From contig JAUNGG010000006.1 of NCBI GenBank assembly GCA_030524635.1, positions 31,442 to 95,441 of the forward strand: DNA of 64,000 bases, written 5' to 3'. The notes under the pieces are model-generated. The model ran no database searches. It was not told the origin of the DNA and saw nothing but the letters and a program-made list of their open reading frames with translations. The position numbers and the translations under genes are program-made. The stretch comes from Lachnospiraceae bacterium. GTDB taxonomy: Bacteria > Bacillota > Clostridia > Lachnospirales > Lachnospiraceae. Positions 1-8,478 of the stretch are shown one piece after another; the stretch's first letter is position 1, and each line of letters opens with the position of its first letter.

Positions 1-953
1 GCTTCCATAAGAATCAATGGGAATTCCCTGTACTTCTGCCAACCTCCGGATATGATCCGAGGAATGGCATTCCTCATATAAATTGGGGAGCCCCAGCTTC
101 CACAGGTATGCACAGAGCGCCAGGCTAATGTGGGTCGTGCCAACGCATGGCTCCAGACCATACACTGCCACAACCAGAGATGATACCGGCCGCTCCAACA
201 AATTTTCCAAATCTACCTTTAACTGGCTGACAGATCCATAACGGTCTTCCTTTACCGGCTCCAAACACGCAGCTGCGATCCGCCCCGCTTCACGGCTCCA
301 CATCCTCATTCCCAGCAGAGCAGGGGGGTCCTCTCTGCCTGGGTAAGTTCCGGTTGCCAGAAAATAAAGGAGTCCACCAATGGCATAAATATCTGTGCGC
401 TCATCCAACTTCATACTGCAGTCATACTGTTCGGGAGCCGCAAAACCAACGGTTCCAAACCGCGCAGTCGCCTTATTTGCTTCTGTAAGCCCTGCCGCCT
501 GTCCAAAGTCAACCAGTTTTATGGTCTCATGACACACTAAAAGATTCTTCGGTTGTAAATCCAAATGTAATATGGGTTCTGTCCCTGCAGAATGCAGGTA
601 ATTTACCACGCCGCAAATTTGAATCACGTACTTCAGTACGGTGCAGCGGGCCAGAGGTCCCTGGGTCTTTACCAGGGTTTCTAAAGATTCGCCTTGGAGA
701 TATTCCTCCACAAGATAACTGTACGCTTCATCTTCTTCAATATCGTAAATAACCGGAATTCCAGGATGGCGCAGCTCCTTTAACAGCAGAGCCTCCTTCC
801 GAAACGTTTCATACCGAAGGCTGCTCTTCGCAACTGCCTTGACCGCCCGGTACTCCTCCAGCTCCTTATGAAGAGCCAGATATACGGTCCCTGTCCTTCC
901 CCTGCCGATCACCCGGCATAACCGGTATTTTCCGGATAAAATGGTGTCCCCAA
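1..953 (-). CDS. Ser/Thr protein kinase with C-terminal P-loop-like domain (3' end beyond window)
   Basis: Reading leftward from about 942 gives an uninterrupted kinase domain. It has a glycine loop (GRGRTGTVYLA), a VAIK-type lysine (YRAVKAV), an alpha-C Glu (RKEALLLKEL), a catalytic loop HLDLQPKN at 567-544 in place of HRDLKPEN, a DFG motif at 510-502 and an APE motif (AAPEQYD). After the kinase comes GLEPCVGTTHISLAL, which resembles the start of a CpaE/MinD-like P-loop domain that lacks the Walker lysine; this second domain is cut off by the window edge. The start is a problem. AAGGAGG at 967-961 is ideally placed for TTG at 953, but TTG is out of frame with the kinase by one base, and there is no ATG, GTG or TTG in the kinase frame between the upstream stop and the glycine loop. 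The likely role is phosphorylation of an FHA partner such as the 10.2-kb protein, which is inference. Confidence 0.8.
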
Positions 954-1068
954 CGCGCCACCTCCTTCTCCGGTATCATCTCATGGGAATATTTTACTAT
1001 ATTTGTTATAATTTTACAATAGTTAATTTTAAATCTCTTATATTTTTCTAAAATTTTTTTCATAGGAA

Positions 1069-1247
1069 TTGCTATTTTGTGATATAGTATAGTATATTAA
1101 TGTAGAAGAAGTGTGACTGTGCCAGTATGGAACAGCCGCAGAGAGTTTATCATTCTTCCACCACCAGCCAATATCGAGCGAAATCGCAGTATCACGATTC
1201 CGTTCGGCCACATACCGTGAAATCGACAGGATAGGAAGTGATTCTTA
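1069..1247 (+). promoter_or_regulatory. Promoter and about 140-nt leader of mecA
   Basis: A possible -35 TTGCTA (1069-1074) and -10 TATATT (1093-1098), 18 nt apart, lie in AT-rich DNA between the divergent kinase gene and mecA. The transcribed leader to 1247 is GC-richer and contains small hairpins such as GCGAAATCGC. I do not recognise a riboswitch. The ribosome site is AGGAAG just before the ATG at 1248. Confidence 0.4.
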
Positions 1248-2048
1248 ATGAAAATAGAACGTATTAGTGAAAATCAAATCCGCTGTACCTTAAATAATTT
1301 TGATCTGAGCGCCCGAAACTTAAACTTAACCGAACTGGCTTATGGCACAGAAAAAGCGAAAAATCTGTTTCGCGAAATGATTCAGAAAGCATCTAATGAG
1401 GTTGGCTTTGAAGCCGATGACATTCCTCTGATGGTGGAAGCCATCCCATTGTCCAATGAAAGCGTTATGCTGGTGATCACCAAGATGGAAGACCCAGAGG
1501 AGGTAGACACCCGTTTCGCCAAATTCTCCCCTATGTCGGAGGATGAAGATAACCTGCTGAATGATTTAGCAAGCGAACTGTTAGAGGGCGCAGACGGGCT
1601 GATGCAGTATTTAAAATCCGCCGCAGGCTCCCAGCTTCCATCAAGCGAAGCTCCCGCCGGCTCCGACTTAGCCGGAATCCAGCCGCCTGCAGACAAAGAA
1701 GAAAAAGAAGCTTCCCTGACCGACAGCCTCCGCATCTTCAGCTTCCCATCTCTGGACCTGGCTGCAGACGCTGCTAAAGTGGTCGAGCCATCCTTTCATG
1801 GAAGAAGCATTCTCTATAAAAACCCAAAATCCGGCCAGTACTATCTGGTCATCCACCGGCCGGTATCCCATGCAGCTGATGAAGAACATCCGGAAGGTGC
1901 AAATCACCTGGAATTCAGCCGCATCTGCAATGCCCTGGCAGAATATGGGACCAAGATCCATCACGATTATGCCACAGAAGCTTACTATGAGGAGCATTAT
2001 GAACCCATCATCCGGCACGATGCGATCCAGGCCCTTACCTTGCTGTAG
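1248..2048 (+). CDS. mecA: Adaptor protein MecA
   Basis: This 266-residue protein begins MKIERISENQIRCTL, the typical MecA N-terminal domain that recognises substrates. An acidic, low-complexity linker follows (about residues 125-165), then a C-terminal domain (about 170-266, RIFSFPSLDLAADAAK onward) which in the family binds ClpC. MecA proteins deliver unfolded or regulatory proteins to the ClpC/ClpP protease in the cytoplasm and promote ClpC hexamer assembly. The gene is monocistronic: it has its own promoter region and is followed by a terminator and a 27-nt palindrome. The linker is rather long, but otherwise the length fits the family. Confidence is high from the N-terminal signature. 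Confidence 0.92.
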   Translation: MKIERISENQIRCTLNNFDLSARNLNLTELAYGTEKAKNLFREMIQKASNEVGFEADDIPLMVEAIPLSNESVMLVITKMEDPEEVDTRFAKFSPMSEDEDNLLNDLASELLEGADGLMQYLKSAAGSQLPSSEAPAGSDLAGIQPPADKEEKEASLTDSLRIFSFPSLDLAADAAKVVEPSFHGRSILYKNPKSGQYYLVIHRPVSHAADEEHPEGANHLEFSRICNALAEYGTKIHHDYATEAYYEEHYEPIIRHDAIQALTLL

Positions 2049-2061
2049 ACTTTGATGTAAC

Positions 2062-2088
2062 GTAACGGTTCAGTACCCTCACAGTTAC
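2062..2088 (+). repeat. 27-nt palindromic repeat, copy A
   Basis: Arms GTAACGG and CAGTTAC enclose a TCAGTACCCTCA core. It lies between the mecA stop codon and its terminator. Related 27-nt elements occur at 3680, 7249, 28885 and 45345, and a partial one at 25626. Confidence 0.7.
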
Positions 2089-2098
2089 GATCTAACAA

Positions 2099-2151
2099 AA
2101 AACGGCCGCACCCCAAGGATTTTCTTCCTTGCGGATACGACCGTTTTTTTG
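2099..2151. terminator. Bidirectional terminator between mecA and the DUF1858 gene
   Basis: The sequence is flanked by A-rich DNA on the left and a T run on the right. Paired segments are ACGG/CCGT, CCGC/GCGG and AAGGA/TCCTT, forming a two-part stem. It lies between convergent genes and can serve both. Confidence 0.8.
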
Positions 2152-2194
2152 CTTCCGAAAGCATTCGCTATTGCTCTGCTTCCGTTGCATTTTC

Positions 2195-2395
2195 TTATAA
2201 AGTTGCAAGTACTTCGTTCATATTTGCAACCAGGGTATCACAATCAATACCATGAACCATGCAGGCTTCTTCCAGGGACTCTGCCTGAGAAGACGGGCAG
2301 CCTAAGCAATGCATTCCAGCTCTCATTAACATTGCCGGAATTGCCTCATGCATGCGAACTAAATCACCGATTAACATGTCTTTACTAATCTGCAT
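2195..2395 (-). CDS. DUF1858 domain protein (disulfide/redox-type small protein)
   Basis: A 66-residue protein with the DUF1858 pattern: an N-terminal helical part ([20 protein letters not shown]), then CLGC (Cys30, Cys33) and further cysteines at 45 and 52 in [18 protein letters not shown]1858 proteins are often encoded beside hybrid-cluster or other redox proteins; the exact function is unknown. The ribosome site AGGAGG precedes the ATG at 2395 by a good distance. It is convergent with mecA and divergent from the ferredoxin at 2630, and the pairing with a small iron-sulfur protein suggests a redox role (inference). Confidence 0.85.
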   Translation of the reverse strand: MQISKDMLIGDLVRMHEAIPAMLMRAGMHCLGCPSSQAESLEEACMVHGIDCDTLVANMNEVLATL

Positions 2396-2629
2396 CGTAT
2401 CTTACCTCCTTCTAATTGTGCTATTACCACTATAATACCATTTGCGGATTTTGACAAGGAGGAATCGCGAATGAGCATCGATTTCCTTCTTTTCCCCATT
2501 ATTTTCCTGTAAAAATTCCCAAATCATGTTTCGATATTTATACAGTTCCTCCACCATTTTCCACTTGAATAATTCCTTAATTTATTATAGAATATAGTCA
2601 AATATATATCATATAAGGAGGATTTTATC

Positions 2630-2800
2630 ATGGCATATGTAATTAATGATTCTTGTGTTAGCTGCGGCACCTGCGCTGGCGAATGTCCAGTAAGCGCTAT
2701 TGCTGAGGGTGATGGCCAGTACGTTATCGATGCAGATTCCTGCATTAGCTGTGGTACCTGTGCAGGCGTATGTCCTACCGGTGCTATCGAGGAAGGTTGA
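2630..2800 (+). CDS. 2[4Fe-4S] ferredoxin (56 aa)
   Basis: A 56-residue clostridial-type ferredoxin. Two CxxCxxCxxxCP motifs are visible: Cys9, 12, 15, 19 and Cys38, 41, 44, 48, each followed by Pro, in an internally duplicated fold. It would carry electrons for low-potential enzymes in the cytoplasm. The ribosome site AAGGAGG lies 7 nt before the ATG, and a strong terminator follows directly, so it is a single-gene unit. Confidence 0.95.
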   Translation: MAYVINDSCVSCGTCAGECPVSAIAEGDGQYVIDADSCISCGTCAGVCPTGAIEEG

Positions 2801-2817
2801 TCTTAAGCTTACATAAG

Positions 2818-2850
2818 TGCCTCTTCCGGAAGGAAGGGGCATTTTTGTTG
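2818..2850 (+). terminator. Terminator of the ferredoxin gene
   Basis: A TGCCTCTTCC / GGAAGGGGCA hairpin (one mismatch, GGAA-type loop) is followed by TTTTTGTTGTTT. Confidence 0.9.
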
Positions 2851-2966
2851 TTTGCCATTTTCAGCCAAACGCGCATATATTTTAAGAAGATCCGCCAAAC
2901 GATTATATTATCACTTTTAACCCTTATGATTCACCTTTCTAAGAAATAAACGGAGGTCATCTAATT

Positions 2967-3683
2967 TTGAATAAACCTATTATCGGCCTGACTCCTTCCC
3001 ACAATCCTGACAATGACGACCTTTCCATGCGTCCGACTTATATCCGCGCACTGGAAGCTGCCGGCGCGATTCCTATGATCCTTCCGCTGGAAATCGCCAA
3101 TGACGATTTATGCCAATTGTCGAAGCTGTGTCAGGGTTTTCTCTTCACCGGCGGCCCGGATCCCCATCCCTTTCTGTGGGGAGAAGAAACCCATAAAAAC
3201 TGTGGTTCTATCTCTGTCAAACGAGATCAGATGGAACTTGCGCTCCTGTCCATTGCCATGGAGCAGAAGAAACCAGTGCTTGGCATCTGCCGCGGTGCAC
3301 AAATGATCAATGTAGGGCTGGGCGGCGATATTTATCAGGATATCGACAGCCAATACCATTCCGAATTTCCAATTGCTCATAAACAGCCCCTGTATTACAC
3401 CAGCCCTTCCCACCATGTAATCGTAACGCCAGATACCATATTAGCCGATCTGGCTGCTGCCCCTAGAATTGCAGTAAACAGCTGCCATCATCAGGCCGTG
3501 CGGAGGCTGGCCCCTGGCCTGACTGCAGGCGGGATCGCTCCGGACGGAATCATTGAAGAAATCGAGATGCCCGGATATCCATTCCTGGTAGGTGTCCAAT
3601 GGCATCCAGAGTATCTGTGGGAAACCGATGCCCCTTCCCGGAATCTGTTCCTTCGATTTGTGAACGCCTGCATTTCACAGTAA
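2967..3683 (+). CDS. Gamma-glutamyl-gamma-aminobutyrate hydrolase family protein (peptidase C26)
   Basis: A class I glutamine-amidotransferase-like hydrolase of 238 residues. The nucleophile is Cys108 in GICRGAQMINV, and the His213/Glu215 pair is in VQWHPEYLW. FTGGPDPHPFLWGEE is the usual substrate-loop region of PuuD-like enzymes. The family removes gamma-glutamyl groups from compounds such as gamma-glutamyl-GABA, but the actual substrate cannot be told. The start is TTG, supported by CGGAGG 10 nt upstream; no earlier start has a ribosome site. It converges on the MerR gene with only 19 nt between the stops, and a palindromic repeat spans this junction. Confidence 0.88.
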   Translation: MNKPIIGLTPSHNPDNDDLSMRPTYIRALEAAGAIPMILPLEIANDDLCQLSKLCQGFLFTGGPDPHPFLWGEETHKNCGSISVKRDQMELALLSIAMEQKKPVLGICRGAQMINVGLGGDIYQDIDSQYHSEFPIAHKQPLYYTSPSHHVIVTPDTILADLAAAPRIAVNSCHHQAVRRLAPGLTAGGIAPDGIIEEIEMPGYPFLVGVQWHPEYLWETDAPSRNLFLRFVNACISQ

Positions 3684-3706
3684 TGTGCAGATACCTGAAT
3701 CGTTAC
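3680..3706 (-). repeat. 27-nt palindromic repeat, copy F
   Basis: Read on the minus strand it begins GTAACGATTCAG and ends CACATTAC, matching copy A in most arm positions. It overlaps both convergent stop codons (3681-3683 and 3703-3705). Confidence 0.55.
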
Positions 3707-5466
3707 AGATGCTTTCCATTGCGTCCAAATCGCTTTCTCTTAAAAAATGGGACCCGTGTAGCTGCCGCTTCAGCCTTTCCCTGGCTGTCACGCTGGCAGC
3801 TGCGGATGATCTCATCGATCTGACGATACCGCTCCTCCTCCCGCTCATCCCGGATCCGCATCAAATCCTCCAGCTCTTCTGCAATTTTCCGGTTCACTAA
3901 CCCGCTGATATCCTGACTCAGCTTCTCATTATTCACAGCTAAAGCCTTCTCGATAATATGATTCATGATTAACTGGAACTGCTCCATTTTTTCATCCTGT
4001 GTCATGGCTGCCAGCTCTGCCTGCCCGGCTGTTTCAAGCTGTGCTGGTGATACAGGTGATGCTGACGGCGCAGGCAGCGCTGATGATGCTAGAACCGCCA
4101 TTTCAGAAGAACGATCCTCACGAATCTCCGCTGCCGATCCTATTTCCATTCTTCTTCCTGACCTGATTTCATTCCTGGTTCCAGTCTCTTCCTTACTCTC
4201 ATTCCAGTTTCCTACTTTGGTTTCGCATTCCATTTCGGTCTCTTTTTCCCCTTGCTTACTTTCTATCCCCCGTGCTTCTCTTGCCTCCTTCTTTTTCACT
4301 GCTTTTCTCTCATTTTTTCTTTCGCCCTCTCTTTCTCCCGCTCTTTCCGCTGCGATTTCACCTGCTCTCTCGTCTTCTCTTTCGCCTTCTCTTTTTCTTT
4401 CTCCTTCTCTTTCTCCCTCATTGTTCCCTCTTCTTCTGGCATCTATAAGCCTCAGCATCTCCCGGGCCATTTCTTCTGTAATTACATTTTGCAGCAGCCC
4501 ATTTTCCTCCAATTCTGTTTCCTCTAATTCATGCTCAATCGATGAATCTTCTACATCGCCATGATCCATTACATTGCTTATTGCATTGTTCCTTCCATTT
4601 TGTCCTTTCCCTGTCATCACCTGATCTGCAGCGCCTTTCTCACCGACACCGGTCACCATCCCATTCCTTCTCTCCCAGGCAGAAGGCTTTTTTCTATCTC
4701 TTCCACGATTTTTCATATCAGCTTGCCCATCCTTTTCCACGATTTCCTGGATCTTCTTTTCTGCTTCCTCTCGTCTATCTTCCGGTATCTCATGCTCTGA
4801 AGCCTGATTTTCTGCTGGTTGAAGTAATTGAATTGACTGAATTGGTTGATTCTGTTGATTGGATTGTTCTATTTGATCTGCTTCATCTGATGTGTTTTCA
4901 TGATATGTCTGACTGGGCAAATTGCCGGAATCCATATTGCTTATCTGGCTTGTCCCTTTTTTCTGACTGGTCGAACTGATCTCATCCGTTTGATTCACCT
5001 GGCCGATTTGACCTTCCCCGTCTTCCGGTTCCAAACGATTATAATCTGTTAAATGGGTGTGGGAAACTGCCCCATTCTCAATACAATTTCCTGTTTCCTT
5101 ACCGTCTTTTATGCTGGTTTTCTCCAAAGGATTGTCCATGGAAAATGAATGCAGAAATCCAAGATACTGATTTTCCTGCAGCGTTCTTGACATATCCTGT
5201 TCCAGCACATTAGCGGTCTCCAGCACGCCCTGATTCTGATCCATAACCTGCTGCAATGCGCTTTTAATCGCCTTCAATTGATACCCTTTATCCTTCAGCT
5301 TCTTTACCTGGCAAAATAAACGGATATGGAATTCCGTATAATATCTATGGCCCATCTCATTCCTCGGAATCGAAAGTCCCAGCTCCTCTTCCCAATACCG
5401 CAGGACATGGGTTTCTACATCGACCTTTTTCGAGGCATCCGATATCAAATAACGTATCTCATCCAT
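3703..5466 (-). CDS. MerR-family regulator with large low-complexity insert
   Basis: A 587-residue protein. Residues 1-75 are a MerR-type winged helix (ISDASKKVDVETHVLRYWEE, then RYYTEFHIRLFCQVKKLKDKGY). The middle (about 110-470) is low-complexity: Gln/Asn/Ser/Glu-rich, then Glu/Arg-rich with degenerate GEREGERK-type repeats. The last 110 residues form a predicted helix or coiled coil (MTQDEKMEQFQLIMNHIIEKAL, NRKIAEELEDLMRIRDEREEERY) like that of RacA-like MerR proteins. DNA binding is likely; a chromosome-organising or envelope role is inference. Length is about three to four times a usual MerR protein because of the insert. No stops occur on the opposite strand of the repeat, which creates long spurious reading frames there. 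Confidence 0.75.
   Translation of the reverse strand: MDEIRYLISDASKKVDVETHVLRYWEEELGLSIPRNEMGHRYYTEFHIRLFCQVKKLKDKGYQLKAIKSALQQVMDQNQGVLETANVLEQDMSRTLQENQYLGFLHSFSMDNPLEKTSIKDGKETGNCIENGAVSHTHLTDYNRLEPEDGEGQIGQVNQTDEISSTSQKKGTSQISNMDSGNLPSQTYHENTSDEADQIEQSNQQNQPIQSIQLLQPAENQASEHEIPEDRREEAEKKIQEIVEKDGQADMKNRGRDRKKPSAWERRNGMVTGVGEKGAADQVMTGKGQNGRNNAISNVMDHGDVEDSSIEHELEETELEENGLLQNVITEEMAREMLRLIDARRRGNNEGEREGERKREGEREDERAGEIAAERAGEREGERKNERKAVKKKEAREARGIESKQGEKETEMECETKVGNWNESKEETGTRNEIRSGRRMEIGSAAEIREDRSSEMAVLASSALPAPSASPVSPAQLETAGQAELAAMTQDEKMEQFQLIMNHIIEKALAVNNEKLSQDISGLVNRKIAEELEDLMRIRDEREEERYRQIDEIIRSCQRDSQGKAEAAATRVPFFKRKRFGRNGKHL
4300..4435. repeat. Degenerate Glu/Arg codon repeat inside the MerR gene
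   Basis: A pyrimidine-rich plus-strand tract (minus-strand GAG/AGA/GAA) encodes imperfect repeats of the GEREGERK type. The units are degenerate, not perfect tandem copies. Confidence 0.7.
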
Positions 5467-5552
5467 TCGTCTCTCTCCTTGTCCTTGTATTTCATGACCT
5501 TAGTAACATGTATATGTGGGGTTGAGAAAGATTATGAATGAAATGAGGGATG

Positions 5553-5605
5553 AAAAAAGCCATAAGGCGGAGAATTTTTTTGTTCTCGGGCCTTATGGCT
5601 TTTGT
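5553..5605. terminator. Terminator downstream of the secreted DUF6147-like protein gene
   Basis: A perfect 11-bp stem AGCCATAAGGC (5558-5568) / GCCTTATGGCT (5590-5600) is flanked by A and T runs. It separates the 5.6-7.2 kb unit from the downstream MerR gene on the same strand. Confidence 0.88.
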
Positions 5606-5631
5606 AAAATTGTTATAAAATGGATATTATT

Positions 5632-6174
5632 CTATGCTGGACCATCTTTGATTAAAACACCATCTGTCATTGGTCCCCGAGACTCAAATCCGCCTTCAAA
5701 TGGCCATACTGTACAGGCTGCTCTTAAACGATAATAGCATCCCGTAGGAAATCCTAAGACGGAAAACGATTCTGTTGCATCTACTAAATCTTCTCCGCCC
5801 TCCTCATACTCATAAACAAATCGATATAAATCTACCTGAAACCATTCTTCTTCATTCTCATCCCAGCGGTCCAAATAAATATTCAACCGAATTTTCTTAA
5901 CTGGCTTATGGGCAAAAACATTCCCATAAATTCCTATTGCGCCATAGCCATTATTTGTAATGCCTATTGTACAACTGGATAAAAACTCGCCTCTTGCTAC
6001 ATTGTCATAACTAATTGACTGATTAACACCTTCAGGCAATAAAACAGAGGTATCTTCAATATTCATTCTACTTGCAATCTGCGCCCAGTTGATATCCTCA
6101 TTTGCAAAAGCTGTCATAGACATAAATAAACAATTTAAAACCACTAATAAACATGTTCTAATTATTCGTTTCAT
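5632..6174 (-). CDS. Secreted protein of unknown function (DUF6147-like)
   Basis: A 180-residue protein. Residues 1-24 form a signal peptide (MKRIIRTCLLVVLNCLFMSM, cut near TAFA). The mature part is acidic and beta-rich, with an IGITNNGYGAIGIYGNVFAH segment and two cysteines about 10 residues apart near the C-terminus (GCYYRLRAACTVWP). It resembles small exported DUF6147 proteins of Lachnospiraceae; I recall this family only loosely. It sits 26 nt downstream of the DUF4367 gene and likely shares its mRNA, so it may be a target or companion of the sigma/anti-sigma system (inference). Confidence 0.65.
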   Translation of the reverse strand: MKRIIRTCLLVVLNCLFMSMTAFANEDINWAQIASRMNIEDTSVLLPEGVNQSISYDNVARGEFLSSCTIGITNNGYGAIGIYGNVFAHKPVKKIRLNIYLDRWDENEEEWFQVDLYRFVYEYEEGGEDLVDATESFSVLGFPTGCYYRLRAACTVWPFEGGFESRGPMTDGVLIKDGPA

Positions 6175-6200
6175 TATTCCCTTCCTGTTAACTTTTGTGA

Positions 6201-7172
6201 TTATTCTAAAACTACATTTTCCATAATATTCAAAAACTCTTTTTCTTCTATAATTCCTTCAAAAGTGTAATATGAATTATCAATCTCGATATGTGCGAAA
6301 TATTCAAAATTACCATTTGATAATTTATTTTTCTGAATCGGTATCTCTTGTCCAATCCATTCATTTGTAATTGTCATATAATCTTGGCAATCTGAAAAAT
6401 GAACAATGGAACTATCCCGTGAATATACAACCTCCAATATACGAATATAATTACCTTTATATTCAAAATTCATTTTTACATATCCGTCTTTAATTTCTAA
6501 TTCAGATAATTGCATTCCTTGTGGTATGTAGCTTAACTTCAGCAGAGATATATCCAACTCTTCCTGGATTTTCATGTACGCCTTTTCTAGACTACTTGAT
6601 TCCATATTATACTTATCCTGATTATTCCAAACAATCCTCCCCGTATTCCCATCTCTAACTCGGGCCTCATACTTATAATTCTTCCTAGCCATAGCATCAA
6701 TCCGCGGAGCCATAAAAATCCCCACACCTATCGCCAAACAAGCCGCTACAACTCCAGCCGTTCTCAAAGGTTTCTGCAGAAACTCCTTCGCAGAACGAAA
6801 AGCCTCAATCACCTTCAACTTTCCATTCCCCTTATATGCTTCTCCATGCTCCTCATGTGGTAAGGTTTCGGATTCCAGAATGCTTCCATCTTGGAATGCC
6901 TTCTGTTTTTCCTCATCAAAATCTGCCATTACTTTTGGGGTGATGCCTCGGGCAGCCATCTTGGCCAGAATGGTGCGGAATTCATTCTCGGGCGCTTCTG
7001 GTATTGGAATACCGCCCAGCGGAGCATCCGATTTTGCTTCCTGCTCTGCCCATTCCATCCGCTTTCTCATCTGTTCTGCATTGAGGCCGTATGCATCTTT
7101 TATCAATTGTTCTAAGGATCTGTATGTTCGCAGATTGGAGCCTGCTTCGTTCTTATCCACATTACACCTCAT
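6201..7172 (-). CDS. DUF4367 membrane protein, probable anti-sigma factor
   Basis: A 323-residue protein. The cytoplasmic N-terminal part (about 1-135) has the pattern RSLEQLIKDAYGLNAEQMRKRM found in regulators paired with sigma factors. One membrane segment lies near residues 140-158 (TAGVVAACLAIGVGIFMAP). The extracytoplasmic C-terminal DUF4367 domain begins near LLKLSYIPQGMQLSEL and ends NIMENVVLE. DUF4367 proteins commonly act as membrane anti-sigma or envelope-sensing proteins. The candidate partner is the sigma factor at 8479-9009, on the same strand but beyond divergent murG. The secreted protein gene follows 26 nt downstream. Confidence 0.75.
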   Translation of the reverse strand: MRCNVDKNEAGSNLRTYRSLEQLIKDAYGLNAEQMRKRMEWAEQEAKSDAPLGGIPIPEAPENEFRTILAKMAARGITPKVMADFDEEKQKAFQDGSILESETLPHEEHGEAYKGNGKLKVIEAFRSAKEFLQKPLRTAGVVAACLAIGVGIFMAPRIDAMARKNYKYEARVRDGNTGRIVWNNQDKYNMESSSLEKAYMKIQEELDISLLKLSYIPQGMQLSELEIKDGYVKMNFEYKGNYIRILEVVYSRDSSIVHFSDCQDYMTITNEWIGQEIPIQKNKLSNGNFEYFAHIEIDNSYYTFEGIIEEKEFLNIMENVVLE

Positions 7173-7208
7173 TTAACAATTCCCCTAAAGTTCCCATCGG
7201 TTTCAGGG

Positions 7209-7239
7209 TTGACATTTTTTATGGAAGGATTACTATAAT
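7209..7239 (+). promoter_or_regulatory. murG promoter
   Basis: TTGACA (7209-7214) and TATAAT (7234-7239) are consensus hexamers, but 19 nt apart. The start point would fall next to the palindromic repeat at 7249. Confidence 0.6.
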
Positions 7240-7248
7240 ACTATAAGA

Positions 7249-7275
7249 GTAACTGTCCAGTACCCTCGCAGTTAC
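7249..7275 (+). repeat. 27-nt palindromic repeat, copy B
   Basis: Arms GTAACTG and CAGTTAC pair perfectly (7 bp) around a TCCAGTACCCTCG core. It would lie at the very 5' end of the murG mRNA, upstream of the ribosome site TTTGGAGG. Confidence 0.75.
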
Positions 7276-7306
7276 TTATAAGGTTACTTTTGGAGGTCAA
7301 GGAATT

Positions 7307-8377
7307 ATGAAAAAAATTATTTTAACCGGTGGTGGTACTGCCGGTCATGTTACCCCTAATCTTGCCTTGCTTCCTTCCTTAAAGGAGCTTGGATATGAGA
7401 TTCGCTATATCGGCTCCTATCAGGGAATGGAAAAAAAGCTGATCGAGGGTGCTGGCATCCCTTATGAAGGCATCTCATCCGGGAAGCTGCGCCGTTACTT
7501 TGACTTAAAAAACTTTTCTGATCCGTTCCGCGTGATCAAAGGCTACGCAGAAGCATTAAAGATCATGAAATCCTTTAAGCCTGATGTGGTTTTTTCTAAG
7601 GGTGGTTTTGTTGCAGTTCCGGTTGTCTTGGCTGCAAAGCATTATAAGATTCCAACAATCATCCATGAATCTGATATCACACCAGGGCTGGCAAATAAAA
7701 TCTGTATCCCTTCTGCCAAAAAGGTATGCTGCAATTTCCCAGAAACACTGTCCTACCTGCCGGAGGAAAAGGCTGTCCTGACCGGTTCTCCGATCCGTGA
7801 GGAATTGCTGAAAGGTGATCGTCTTTCTGGACTTCAGTATACACACTTAAGTCCCGACCGCCCGATCATCCTGGTAATCGGAGGAAGCTTAGGCTCTGTC
7901 AAGGTCAACACTGCTGTCAGAAGCATTCTCCCCCGTCTTCTGGAAACCTTCCAGGTAATACATATCTGTGGGAAGGAGCATCTGGATGACTCTCTGATCG
8001 GCACCCCAGGATATGTACAGTACGAGTATGTGGATAAGCCTCTGAAGCATCTGTTTGCAGCTGCTGATGTGGTGATCTCCCGTGCAGGTGCAAATTCCAT
8101 CTGCGAGCTTCTGGCACTTCGGAAACCGAATCTGCTGATTCCTCTTTCTGCCGCCGCCAGCCGCGGAGACCAGATCTTAAATGCAAAATCCTTCCAAAAG
8201 CAGGGCTTCAGTGCCGTTCTGGAAGAGGAATCCTTAACAGATGACACTCTTTATCAGGCAATTCAGGATTTATATGATGGCCGTCAGACTTATATCCATG
8301 CAATGGAACAGACAAAGCTGAACAATGCTGTGGAAACCATCATTTCCCTCATTGAAAGCTGTTCTGCTGCCGATTAA
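7307..8377 (+). CDS. murG: MurG, UDP-GlcNAc:lipid I GlcNAc transferase
   Basis: A 356-residue GT-B glycosyltransferase that adds GlcNAc to lipid I to make lipid II on the inner face of the membrane. The MurG signature [11 protein letters not shown] is at residues 8-18. Further matches are [29 protein letters not shown] and the second-domain glycine loop [10 protein letters not shown], with [22 protein letters not shown] near the nucleotide-binding site. The length is normal. It stands alone, away from a division and cell-wall cluster, which is common for the second MurG-like gene in clostridia. Start ATG follows TTTGGAGG. Confidence 0.93.
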   Translation: MKKIILTGGGTAGHVTPNLALLPSLKELGYEIRYIGSYQGMEKKLIEGAGIPYEGISSGKLRRYFDLKNFSDPFRVIKGYAEALKIMKSFKPDVVFSKGGFVAVPVVLAAKHYKIPTIIHESDITPGLANKICIPSAKKVCCNFPETLSYLPEEKAVLTGSPIREELLKGDRLSGLQYTHLSPDRPIILVIGGSLGSVKVNTAVRSILPRLLETFQVIHICGKEHLDDSLIGTPGYVQYEYVDKPLKHLFAAADVVISRAGANSICELLALRKPNLLIPLSAAASRGDQILNAKSFQKQGFSAVLEEESLTDDTLYQAIQDLYDGRQTYIHAMEQTKLNNAVETIISLIESCSAAD

Positions 8378-8402
8378 TCGCGTCCTGTTCTCATTTCTCA
8401 TG

Positions 8403-8434
8403 TCAGTGTATCAGATCCTGTATCGGATGCACTG
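8403..8434. terminator. Hairpin between convergent murG and sigma-factor genes
   Basis: TCAGTG ... CACTGA with an inner GATCC/CGGAT pairing forms a stem, but there is no T run. Its position between convergent stops suggests a terminator or processing element. Confidence 0.45.
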
Positions 8435-8478
8435 ACTGAAATCTCTGTACAGTCCAAGCATGTGCTTTCTTGATGGGA

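Noticed and set aside
2149..2388. Plus-strand frame opposite the DUF1858 gene
   Set aside because: Antisense to a gene with a clear family signature and ribosome site.
3965..4979. Long plus-strand frames opposite the MerR gene
   Set aside because: They are a by-product of GAG/AGA-rich codons on the coding strand, with no start site or domain.
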